Positions 1 through 5,027 are shown, counted from the first letter of the stretch. The stretch: 5,027 nucleotides of DNA from an uncultured Polyangiaceae bacterium (GCA_938004815.1 CALKVR010000806.1:1-5027); one strand, 5' to 3'. A program made the numbers and translations. Notes: generated from the letters alone by a model not told the origin.

Positions 1-701
1 CCGCCGCCCTGGCCGGTCACGTCGAGGTTGATGGTCGCGGTGAGGTCTTTGCCGACCTTGGCCGTCAGGACCACCGCGCCCGACGCGAGCGGCCGGACGG
101 TGACGACGTTGTTGCCGGTCTCGGGCAGGATATCGACGATGTCCTCGGGCTCGGCGGACCACTCGATCGCGAGCCCGCCCGCGAGCGGGTTGTTCTCGGC
201 GTCGTAGGGCGCGAGCCGGATCTCACGATCGTCGTCGACGAGGAGCGCCGTCTCACCGACCGCGCGCCAGTCGTCGGCCCCGACATCGCGCTCCGAGACC
301 TTGATCGACGCGGCCTCGACGACGAGCAGGTGGATGAGGTCGACCGCCTCTTCGTCGTAGGTGCGGCTCATGATGGTCGTCCAGCCCGGCACCTTGGCGG
401 TGAACGCGCGCACGCCGTCGAGCGACTGCTCCTCGGTCACGCGGTCGTTGGCGCCGCGCGCCTCGGTCGTGACGCCCTCGGTGTCGATGCCGAACTTCGA
501 GTCGAGCGCGATGCGCGGCATGCCGTAGAGCGGCTCGAGCTCGAGATCGGCGCCGTCGCACATCGCGTCGGCGTCGTCGACGCACGCATAGAAGAAGCGG
601 TCGTTGCCCAGCTCACCGCGCTTGCCCGGCCCGTCGCCGAAGCTGCACGCGGCCAGTAAGGCTGTGAACCAGGGAAGGAAGCGTCCGGATCGGTTTGTCA
701 T
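1..701 (-). CDS. Predicted lipoprotein with Ig-like (BIG2-type) domain, C-terminus beyond window
   Basis: This reading frame is open from an ATG at 701 to the window edge (233 codons), so its stop lies outside. The N-terminus has basic residues (R4, R7), a hydrophobic stretch (residues 8-18) and a canonical lipobox L16-A17-A18-C19. It should therefore be cleaved by signal peptidase II and lipid-anchored; Ser at +2 would suit outer-membrane sorting by the E. coli rule. C40 and C48 could form a disulfide. Residues about 160-230 alternate polar and hydrophobic positions and end in an SGAVVLTAK...ATINLDV pattern, which resembles bacterial Ig-like group 2 (BIG2) strands. The domain call is by eye. 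The start is supported by GAGGG seven bases upstream and by the 4-bp ATGA overlap with the preceding lipoprotein gene, which implies co-transcription and probably translational coupling. I do not recognise a specific function; a surface or adhesion/structural role is only an inference. Confidence 0.8.
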   Translation of the reverse strand, partial: MTNRSGRFLPWFTALLAACSFGDGPGKRGELGNDRFFYACVDDADAMCDGADLELEPLYGMPRIALDSKFGIDTEGVTTEARGANDRVTEEQSLDGVRAFTAKVPGWTTIMSRTYDEEAVDLIHLLVVEAASIKVSERDVGADDWRAVGETALLVDDDREIRLAPYDAENNPLAGGLAIEWSAEPEDIVDILPETGNNVVTVRPLASGAVVLTAKVGKDLTATINLDVTGQGG

Positions 702-1738
702 GGGTCAGCCCTCAAAGCGACGTAAGTAAACTCGTTCCACCAAGACCCCCCCGAGACTCCCGGTGTGGGCCCGACCGACAACAAAACAACATTCGTGCCG
801 TTTTGAAAAACTTCCGGCCCGATTCCGCCGTTCGCCATCGCATCGCCGAGCAGGTTCTCGGCGGAGATGACACCACCGGGGTAGAGGTAGGTGCGGATCG
901 TCGCGCTCGCCGGCCCCTCGAGATCGAGCCCCGAGAGCGCTGCGAACGGCGGAAACGGAGCGATCTCGCCGAACGTGACGTCGTCGCCGATCGTCCGCTC
1001 CGACCCGCCGAACGGCACGACGTCGATGTCGACGAGCTCGGTCGTTCCGCTGATCGCGTGCACGCCCTGGAGCCCGACCGCGCCGAAGTCCACGACGCGT
1101 GACATCGGCGCTACCACCACGTTGGGCGTCGGGGTGTCGGGCGTATAAGCCTCGCCGCAGACCAGCTCGGTCATCGGGTCGTCGTGGCCGAGCGCGAAGC
1201 ACCCCGTCGGAACGAATAGCAGCGACCGCTGCATGTCGAGCACCGTCCGCGGGATGACCCCGAGGGTCTGGATGATCGCGTCCGGGAACCCGCCCGGATC
1301 GTCGGCGAGCTCGAGGCAGTCGAGGCCGGCGATCGACCCGAGATCGCCCGCGAGCACGACGACCTCGACGTCGCCCGTGGCCGGGATGGGGTCGCCGGGC
1401 AGGGCGATCGATACCGCGCGGGCGTAGGCGAGCGGCGCGGCGGGGTAGGGAACGGCCGCGTCTGCCGGGTCGGGCGGGCTCGCCAGAAAACAGAACTGGA
1501 TCGCGTCCTGATCGACGACGCCGTGGGCGAGCGTGAGCTTGGGCGGCCCGTCGGGCTCGACGATCGTCGTCCCACCGCCCACCCCGCTGCCGGTGGAGCT
1601 CGCGGTCGTCGAGCTGCTCGACACCGTCACCGAGCTCGACGACGGCTCGACCCCCAGATCGGTGTGGCTGCCCTCGCAGGCGACGGCCAGGGCTCCGGGC
1701 AAGAACAGGGCAAAGACAATCGGCGAGAACGAGCGCAC
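698..1738 (-). CDS. Predicted lipoprotein with Ser/Thr/Gly-rich linker, unknown function
   Basis: The protein has 346 residues. The N-terminus has R2, a hydrophobic core (residues 6-20) and a Cys at 21 preceded by A18-V19-A20. This is a slightly atypical lipobox (Ala at -3), so lipidation is likely but less certain than for its neighbour. Residues about 32-58 are a low-complexity Ser/Thr then Gly linker, common in exported lipoproteins of Polyangia. The remainder is a beta-rich domain with four further Cys (in IQFCF, LDCLE, TGCFA and LVCGE), which may pair as disulfides. The LTLAHG opening and late YLYPGG weakly recall DUF4397-type repeats; I would not assign that family without a profile search. 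The start is GTG at 1738: an in-frame stop lies upstream at 1775-1777, and no later start keeps the signal peptide. GGGAG lies only one base before the GTG, too close for a normal ribosome binding site, so leaderless translation is possible. The stop overlaps the next gene's ATG. Confidence 0.83.
   Translation of the reverse strand: MRSFSPIVFALFLPGALAVACEGSHTDLGVEPSSSSVTVSSSSTTASSTGSGVGGGTTIVEPDGPPKLTLAHGVVDQDAIQFCFLASPPDPADAAVPYPAAPLAYARAVSIALPGDPIPATGDVEVVVLAGDLGSIAGLDCLELADDPGGFPDAIIQTLGVIPRTVLDMQRSLLFVPTGCFALGHDDPMTELVCGEAYTPDTPTPNVVVAPMSRVVDFGAVGLQGVHAISGTTELVDIDVVPFGGSERTIGDDVTFGEIAPFPPFAALSGLDLEGPASATIRTYLYPGGVISAENLLGDAMANGGIGPEVFQNGTNVVLLSVGPTPGVSGGSWWNEFTYVALRADP
702..714 (-). promoter_or_regulatory. 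Ribosome binding site at a translationally coupled start
   Basis: On the minus strand GAGGG (713-709) sits seven bases before the ATG at 701, inside the last codons of the upstream lipoprotein gene. The upstream TGA (700-698) overlaps the ATG as ATGA. A good Shine-Dalgarno plus stop/start overlap favours reinitiation by ribosomes finishing the upstream gene. Confidence 0.65.
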
Positions 1739-1770
1739 GCTCCCATGGTAACGGCTTTGTCGGATGCGTC
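1733..1770. repeat. 38-bp direct repeat, copy 1 (left flank of nucleotidyltransferase module)
   Basis: This copy matches 2690-2727 base for base except at one position (T at 1741, A at 2698). The uninterrupted shared core is 29 bp (1742-1770), beginning CCCATGGTAACG and ending GGATGCGTC. Beyond the core a 2-base indel would extend the similarity to about 1776 (CGTGATC here, CGTGGTC in copy 2). The copy contains the GTG start (1736-1738) of the lipoprotein gene. It also contains an ATG (1764-1766) equivalent to the methyltransferase start in copy 2, which leads nowhere here. The stop of the nucleotidyltransferase gene (1775-1777) lies just outside. This is consistent with a duplicated insertion site or a dispersed element. 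Confidence 0.9.
1745..1750 (-). promoter_or_regulatory. Possible -10-like element before a leaderless lipoprotein gene
   Basis: On the minus strand TACCAT (1750-1745) matches four of six bases of the TATAAT consensus, including the three most conserved positions (T1, A2, T6). It ends six bases before the GTG at 1738, so transcription would begin near the start codon. That would explain the absence of a properly spaced ribosome binding site. I see no convincing -35 element. The hexamer is also part of the repeat, so its conservation is not independent evidence. Tentative. Confidence 0.25.
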
Positions 1771-1774
1771 GTGA

Positions 1775-2416
1775 TCAGCCGTTGTCGAGGAGCAACGCGG
1801 GCGCCTGCGCGATGAAGTACGCCTTGATCCGCTTCCATTTCGCAGGCGTCAGCCCGCGCACGCGAACCGGGTTCTTCTCGGCGTCTTCGAACCACGTCAG
1901 CGCGCGTTCCACGTGGTAGAGATCGCCCTCGGAGCGACTGAAGCGAGTCACGTACGCCTCTGCCGCGCGGCGCATGGTCACGCCAGCGTGGAGGATTTCG
2001 TAGAGGTCCCAAAAGTCTCGCTGAATGCCTCGGCGTGCGATCGCGGCGAGCTTCATCGCGGCCAAGTCGAGCAGGCCTGCGACGGGAAAGCGGCGCGGGC
2101 CCACCGCTGCCGGCTCGAGGAGAGGGTATGCGTATTTGACGAGATCGACCGGCACGCCCTCGACATCGAGGGCAACGACCACGTCCGTCCCCTCTAGCAC
2201 TCGCACGCCGCGCAGCTTGCTGCTCGCGCGTTGGATGGCCTGGAGAGGTGGGCGTGCCGTGAGGGAGAACAGGTCGAGATCGACGGACCGACGGTGGCCC
2301 AAGTGCCAGGCGATGGCAGACGCACCGGCTAGGTAGAACCCGTCGATGCCGGGAAGCTCCCTCAGTCGATCCAGGGCGCGGAGCTGTTCTTTCGCCAGGT
2401 GGGTGGTCTTGGCCAT
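1775..2416 (-). CDS. AbiEii/AbiGii-family nucleotidyltransferase, toxin-like
   Basis: The protein has 213 residues and resembles the nucleotidyl transferase AbiEii/AbiGii toxin family (DNA polymerase beta-like fold). Visible motifs are LAGASAIA (residues 29-36), in the place of the family's GGT-type nucleotide-binding motif; HRRSVDLDLF (41-50), with metal-binding D46 and D48; a later acidic strand (D84, D91); and K122 followed by RGIQRDFWDLYEI (129-141), the conserved basic/RD..D helix. Members of this family transfer nucleotides to RNA or other targets and can arrest growth, but the substrate here is unknown. The start is the ATG at 2416, preceded by GAGGA three bases away. The frame stays open upstream to 2539, but that extension is low-complexity, overlaps the neighbouring gene and lacks family motifs. 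The gene overlaps the DUF6922-type gene by 55 bp, which implies coupled expression. Its DNA is less G+C-rich than the flanking genes. An antibiotic-nucleotidyltransferase-like role cannot be excluded. Confidence 0.85.
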   Translation of the reverse strand: MAKTTHLAKEQLRALDRLRELPGIDGFYLAGASAIAWHLGHRRSVDLDLFSLTARPPLQAIQRASSKLRGVRVLEGTDVVVALDVEGVPVDLVKYAYPLLEPAAVGPRRFPVAGLLDLAAMKLAAIARRGIQRDFWDLYEILHAGVTMRRAAEAYVTRFSRSEGDLYHVERALTWFEDAEKNPVRVRGLTPAKWKRIKAYFIAQAPALLLDNG

Positions 2417-2673
2417 CGTTCCTCGGGGGCCCGCAGGACGGCGCGCCAAAACACGATGGTCCGATCCGAGACCTCGGCGCTCCCTACCTCGCGGAAAAAC
2501 GTATGCACGCGGGCCAAGCCGTACCGGCGCAGCATCCAAATGACGTCATCGTGCGTTCCGTGCTCGACGATGCGCGCGATCACCATGTCCGTATCTCGAT
2601 CGAGATCGAGGCGCGCTCGATCGATGTTCCAGAACAGGCGCTCCATCCGCTTTGGCAAGTCGGCGCGAGCCAC
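2362..2673 (-). CDS. DUF6922-type small protein, putative antitoxin/partner of the nucleotidyltransferase
   Basis: The product is 103 residues if translation starts at GTG 2673. The order LPKRMERLFWNID (6-18), LDLDRDTDMVIARIVEHGT (22-40), DVIWMLRRYG (43-52) and a final TIVFW (72-76) matches my recollection of DUF6922 proteins: an LFWD/N opening, an 'I..V..hG..ed..wL...yG' helix pair and a closing FW. These small proteins are often encoded directly before AbiEii-type nucleotidyltransferases, as here, which suggests an antitoxin or regulator. The tail after residue 82 is Pro/Trp/Arg-rich and lies over the start of the next gene (55-bp overlap). The start is uncertain. GTG 2673 gives the family-like N-terminus; ATG 2646 would cut into it at MERLFW; ATG 2703, inside the direct repeat, would add ten residues. 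None has a clear ribosome binding site. The family call is by eye from motifs. Confidence 0.72.
   Translation of the reverse strand: MARADLPKRMERLFWNIDRARLDLDRDTDMVIARIVEHGTHDDVIWMLRRYGLARVHTFFREVGSAEVSDRTIVFWRAVLRAPEERWPRPPTWRKNSSAPWID
2417..2424 (-). promoter_or_regulatory. Ribosome binding site that fixes the nucleotidyltransferase start
   Basis: GAGGA (2424-2420, minus strand) lies three bases before the ATG at 2416. The spacing is short but the match is good. No comparable signal precedes the longer upstream start at 2539, so the shorter 213-residue product is preferred. Confidence 0.5.
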
Positions 2674-2720
2674 AGGAGAACCGTAGCGCGCGCACGCACC
2701 CATGGTAACGGCTTTGTCGG
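2674..2720. promoter_or_regulatory. Divergent start/promoter region between the module and rlmI
   Basis: These 47 bp separate the leftward DUF6922-type gene from the rightward rlmI-like gene and must hold control signals for both, unless one gene is expressed from further away. Most of the region is repeat copy 2. On the minus strand TACCAT (2707-2702) could serve as a -10 for the module, placing transcription start near 2695, about 22 bases before GTG 2673. No clear -35 and no Shine-Dalgarno were found for either gene; the bases just before the rlmI ATG (GCTTTGTCGG) are not purine-rich. That an expression region lies here is inferred from gene layout; the exact sites are speculative. Confidence 0.4.
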
Positions 2721-2727
2721 ATGCGTC
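2690..2727. repeat. 38-bp direct repeat, copy 2 (right flank of nucleotidyltransferase module)
   Basis: This is the partner of 1733-1770 in the same orientation, with a period of 957 bp and one mismatch in 38. It includes the first seven bases of the rlmI-like gene (ATG at 2721). On the minus strand it carries a GTG (2695-2693) equivalent to the lipoprotein start in copy 1, which here opens only a shadow frame. Two long near-identical repeats flanking a two-gene module could mark insertion with target duplication, or allow loss of the module by recombination. Confidence 0.9.
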
Positions 2728-3890
2728 TCGTGGTCGAACAGCGCGCGGCGGCGGCCGTGCGGCGCGGGCACCCTTGGGTGTACCGGCAGGGGCTCGCCAG
2801 ACCGGGGGCGAAGCCGCCGCGCACGGGCGATGTCGTCGAGCTGGTCGACACGAGCGGTGAGGCGCTCGGGGCCGGGCTCTACGATGATCGGTCGCCGATC
2901 GCGGTGCGGGTCTACACGCGCGGCGGCCGCCTCGACGCGGCCGCGCTCGCAAGTGGCATCGAGCGCGCCATCGCCGCTCGCGACGCGCTCTTCACCCCCG
3001 ACACGACCGCGCTCCGGCTCTGCCACGGCGAGGGCGATCGGGTGCCCGGTGTGGTGATCGATCGCTACGGCCCGGTTGCCGTGTTGCGCACCGACGGCGA
3101 CGCCATCGCGCGCTGGGTCGACGAGCTCGTGCCGCGCGTCGCCAAGGTGCTCGCCGCGCGCGGGGTGGAGACGCTGTTGTTGCGTGTAGCCGACGCCAGC
3201 CCATCGGGAGAAAAGGCGCGCCTCGTCTGGGGCCGCGAGCCCCCCGACACGCTCGACGTGCAGGAGCGCGGCGTCACCATGGAGGTCGACGTCTTGCGTG
3301 GGCAAAAGACGGGCGCGTTCCTCGATCAACGCGAGAACCGCGCCCTCGTTCGAGAGCTCGCCGCGGGGCGCGCGCGCGTCTTGAACCTGTTCAGCTACGC
3401 GGGGGGCTTCTCGATCGCGGCTGCGCTCGGCGGCGCGAGCCGGGTCACGAGCGTCGACATCGCCCCCAAGGCCCACGCCACCGCGCAGCGCACGTTCCGC
3501 AAGAACGGCGTCGAACCCTCCAGCCACGCGTTCGTCACCGCCGACGCCCTCGTCTACGTGGAAGACCTGGCCAAGCGCCGCGAGCAGTTCGATCTCGTCA
3601 TCAGCGATCCGCCGAGCTTTGCTCCCAACGAAAAATCGGTGCAACGAGCGCTGTCGACGTACGTGAAGCTCCACCGCGCGTGCGCACGGCTGCTCGCTCC
3701 CGGCGGCGTCTTCTGCGCGAGCTCGTGCTCGAGCCACGTCGACATGGAGCGCTTCGTGGGCACGCTCGACGACGCCGCGCTCGGCCGCAGCGATCTCCGA
3801 ATCCTGGAGATGCGCGGCGCGGGCGAAGATCACCCCACGATCGCGGCGTTCCCGGAGGGCCGATACCTGAAGTTCGTCGTGATGGGCTGA
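2721..3890 (+). CDS. rlmI: RlmI-family class I SAM-dependent 23S rRNA (cytosine-C5) methyltransferase
   Basis: The protein has 389 residues, close to E. coli RlmI (396), which methylates C1962 of 23S rRNA in the cytoplasm. An N-terminal PUA-like RNA-binding domain (about 1-75) has the hallmark GHPWVYRQ (16-23). A central segment ends in GQKTGAFLDQREN (194-206), a strong family signature. The Rossmann methyltransferase domain shows motif I LNLFSYAGGFS (221-231), the acidic end of strand 2 in SVDIA (D246), motif IV DLVISDPPSF (291-300), and motif VI SSCSSH with C336, the expected catalytic cysteine region. The C-terminal EDHPTIAAFPEGRYLK matches the RlmI ending. ATG 2721 aligns with the family N-terminus, although no ribosome binding site precedes it. 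The ATG lies inside repeat copy 2. The family assignment is strong; the exact target base is inferred, since the wider family (COG1092) also includes other rRNA methyltransferases. Confidence 0.92.
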   Translation: MRLVVEQRAAAAVRRGHPWVYRQGLARPGAKPPRTGDVVELVDTSGEALGAGLYDDRSPIAVRVYTRGGRLDAAALASGIERAIAARDALFTPDTTALRLCHGEGDRVPGVVIDRYGPVAVLRTDGDAIARWVDELVPRVAKVLAARGVETLLLRVADASPSGEKARLVWGREPPDTLDVQERGVTMEVDVLRGQKTGAFLDQRENRALVRELAAGRARVLNLFSYAGGFSIAAALGGASRVTSVDIAPKAHATAQRTFRKNGVEPSSHAFVTADALVYVEDLAKRREQFDLVISDPPSFAPNEKSVQRALSTYVKLHRACARLLAPGGVFCASSCSSHVDMERFVGTLDDAALGRSDLRILEMRGAGEDHPTIAAFPEGRYLKFVVMG

Positions 3891-3914
3891 GCGGAATCAT
3901 CGATGACGGTGCGA

Positions 3915-3937
3915 CCGAGAGGAAGTAAGCCCCTCGG
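3915..3937 (+). promoter_or_regulatory. Hairpin abutting the GTG start of the MBL-fold gene
   Basis: CCGAGAGG (3915-3922) can pair with CCCCTCGG (3930-3937) across a 7-base loop, with one A-C mismatch. The right arm ends immediately before GTG 3938. The left arm holds the only Shine-Dalgarno-like purines (GAGAGG) in the 47-bp gap after rlmI. Folding would bring that site close to the start codon or hide it. There is no U-tract, so a classical terminator is unlikely. In G+C-rich DNA short stems arise by chance. Confidence 0.35.
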
Positions 3938-4621
3938 GTGAGCACCGACGGCGAGTGGCAGGTCCACGAAGAGTCGCTTCCTCTCCTCAGCGCGACATAC
4001 GGCAAGGGCCGCGTGACGATGGTGGCGATGGGGCTGAAAGACGGCGGCCTCGTGGTGGTGAGCCCGGGCAAGCGCGGCGACGACGCGCGCAAGAACCTCG
4101 AGAAGTGGGGTAGGCCCCGCTTCTTGCTCGCGCCGAACAGCTTTCACAACGCGGGGCTCGGCGAGTGGAAGCAGGCGTACCCCGACGCCCAGGTGGTGGC
4201 GCACCCGAAGTGTCACGCGCGCCTCGCCAAGCAGGCGCCCGACGCGGGCGCGATCGTCGACACCGGGCCGCTCGCCGCCGCGCTCCCGGACGGCGCGCGC
4301 GTGTTCGGCCCGCCGATGGCGAAGCAGGGTGAGACGTGGGTCGCGGTCGAGCGGGGTGATCTGCGCGCGATCGTCGTGTGTGACGCGGTCATCAACATGA
4401 ACAAGGTCGCGTTCGCCTTTCAGGTCCTCGGCTTTCGGGCGCGCCTGATGCAGAACCCGTTCTTCAAGACGCTCTTTCTCACCGATCGGCGCGCGTACAA
4501 GGCCTGGATGCTCGACGAGCTGAGAGCACACCCGCCGAATTTGTTCATCCCGTCCCACGGCGATCCGTTGCGGGGCGACCACGTCGCCGCCGATCTCGAA
4601 CGCGCCATCGAGAACGGCTAA
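3938..4621 (+). CDS. Metallo-beta-lactamase-fold (DUF4336-like) protein with a reduced metal site
   Basis: The protein has 227 residues and no signal peptide, so it is probably cytoplasmic. The layout looks like a divergent metallo-beta-lactamase fold: paired N-terminal strands (TMVAMGLKDGGLVVVSPG, 27-44), a strand and loop LLAPNSFHNAGLGEW (63-77), a YPDAQVVAHPKC segment (H89), an IVVCDAVIN strand (D149) and a C-terminal PSHGDPLRG (H207, D209). H70, D149 and H207 fall where motifs 2, 4 and 5 ligands would lie, but the classical HxHxDH is absent, so hydrolase activity is doubtful. 'LAPN..H..l..W...yP.A' recalls DUF4336 proteins. GTG 3938 is the first start after an in-frame TAA (3926-3928). 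The gene follows rlmI by 47 bp and precedes the FAD protein by 11 bp, probably in one operon. The family is judged by eye; the substrate is unknown. Confidence 0.75.
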   Translation: MSTDGEWQVHEESLPLLSATYGKGRVTMVAMGLKDGGLVVVSPGKRGDDARKNLEKWGRPRFLLAPNSFHNAGLGEWKQAYPDAQVVAHPKCHARLAKQAPDAGAIVDTGPLAAALPDGARVFGPPMAKQGETWVAVERGDLRAIVVCDAVINMNKVAFAFQVLGFRARLMQNPFFKTLFLTDRRAYKAWMLDELRAHPPNLFIPSHGDPLRGDHVAADLERAIENG

Positions 4622-4632
4622 GCTCCGCCGCC

Positions 4633-5027
4633 ATGCCCCACGTGATCGTCATCGGTGATGGCCCCGGCGGTTTGAGCGCCGCGCTCTTCTTGGCCAAGAA
4701 CAAGCGCCGCGTCGTCGTCATCGGTGAAGACAAGACGGCGATGCACTGGGCGCTCTTGAAGAACTACCTGGGCATCCCCGAGCAGACCGGCGCTGATTTT
4801 CAGCGCGTGGCGCGCGAGCAGGTCGCGGCGGTGGGCGGCGTCATCAAGGCCGCGCAGGTCGAGGCGGTGGAGAAAGACGCGGGCGGGTGGCGAGCCAAGC
4901 TCGAGGGTGGCGAGACGATCGTCGCGAAGTACCTCATCCTGTCCGAGGGAAAGATCCCGCGCATCGCGAAGAAGATCGGGCTCAGCTTCGACGAGTCGAC
5001 CGGAATCGCCACCGATCGCAACGCGCG
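4633..5027 (+). CDS. Thioredoxin-reductase-like FAD-binding protein, 5' part only
   Basis: The first 131 codons are present and the gene runs off the window. Residues 4-34 form a typical Rossmann FAD-binding element: hydrophobic VIVIG, the G8-D9-G10-P11-G12-G13 glycine loop, a helix (LSAALFLAKN), then a strand ending in IGED (E33/D34). MHWALLKNYLGIP (37-49) corresponds to the 'ENYpG' region of thioredoxin-reductase-like proteins. After the strand AKYLILSEG (about 102-110) the sequence passes almost directly to GLSFDESTGIATDRNA, which resembles the second half of the FAD domain. This suggests the NADPH domain and its CxxC are missing. It may be a small single-domain flavoprotein; its electron donor and substrate are unknown. 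ATG 4633 starts 11 bp after the previous stop, without an obvious ribosome binding site, so coupling to the upstream gene is likely. Confidence 0.82.
   Translation, partial: MPHVIVIGDGPGGLSAALFLAKNKRRVVVIGEDKTAMHWALLKNYLGIPEQTGADFQRVAREQVAAVGGVIKAAQVEAVEKDAGGWRAKLEGGETIVAKYLILSEGKIPRIAKKIGLSFDESTGIATDRNA

Noticed and set aside
746..752. Run of seven C (G7 on the coding strand) near the end of the lipoprotein gene, as a possible phase-variation site
   Set aside because: A single short run near the 3' end encodes Gly-Gly in a G+C-rich gene. A slip would change only the last few residues and the coupling to the next gene; there is no positive evidence for variation.
1743..1748. CCATGG palindrome in both repeat copies as an operator
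   Set aside because: A six-base palindrome is too short and common to support a binding site; it is part of the larger repeat.
705..2012. Long open frame (435 codons) on the minus strand, in another frame across the lipoprotein and nucleotidyltransferase genes
   Set aside because: It runs across two genes with clear motifs and is Arg-rich without recognisable features. It is a frame shadow.
2417..2539. N-terminal extension of the nucleotidyltransferase to an ATG at 2539
   Set aside because: The extra 41 residues are Arg/Gly/Pro-rich and lie over the DUF6922-type coding sequence, while the ATG at 2416 has its own ribosome binding site and a family-like N-terminus.
1733..2727. Insertion sequence or prophage explanation for the direct repeats
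   Set aside because: No transposase, integrase or tRNA is present in the window, no terminal inverted repeats were seen, and 38 bp is longer than typical insertion-sequence target duplications.
2580..3833. Long open frame (417 codons) on the minus strand, antisense to rlmI
   Set aside because: It is the antisense shadow of a well-supported methyltransferase. Its Arg/Ala/Glu-rich translation shows no domain, as expected for reverse frames in G+C-rich DNA.
3830..4582. 250-codon frame on the minus strand opposite the MBL-fold gene
   Set aside because: It is antisense to a better supported gene, Arg/His/Val-rich and without motifs or a start signal.

Overview
The window is about 70% G+C with strong third-position G/C bias. 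It encodes lipoproteins with Ser/Thr/Gly-rich linkers after the lipidation cysteine. Both traits are typical of Myxococcota, probably class Polyangia (Sorangium/Sandaracinus-like); this placement is inferred from style, not from a marker gene. No tRNA, rRNA, CRISPR array, transposase or integrase was seen.

Left half, minus strand. Four genes point left. Reading with transcription: a small DUF6922-type protein (2362-2673), an AbiEii-type nucleotidyltransferase (1775-2416) that overlaps it by 55 bp, then two cell-envelope lipoproteins (698-1738, and 1-701 running off the window) joined by an ATGA stop/start overlap. The first two look like a toxin-antitoxin or phage-defence type pair. The lipoproteins look like an unrelated chromosomal operon of unknown function.

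Right half, plus strand. Three genes point right: an RlmI-family 23S rRNA m5C methyltransferase (2721-3890), a divergent metallo-beta-lactamase-fold protein (3938-4621), and the start of a thioredoxin-reductase-like FAD protein (from 4633 to the window end). The gaps of 47 and 11 bp suggest one operon.

The most notable structure is a 38-bp direct repeat with one mismatch, at 1733-1770 and 2690-2727. It brackets the two-gene nucleotidyltransferase module almost exactly. Copy 1 contains the start codon of the lipoprotein gene, and copy 2 contains the start codon of the methyltransferase gene. The simplest reading is that the lipoprotein operon and rlmI were once divergent neighbours sharing one short promoter/start region, and that the module entered there and duplicated that region. 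Hand-counted G+C is lower in the module (about 58-68% in sampled blocks) than in flanking genes (about 75%), which fits later acquisition. The alternative is that the repeat is a dispersed promoter-like element found elsewhere in the genome.
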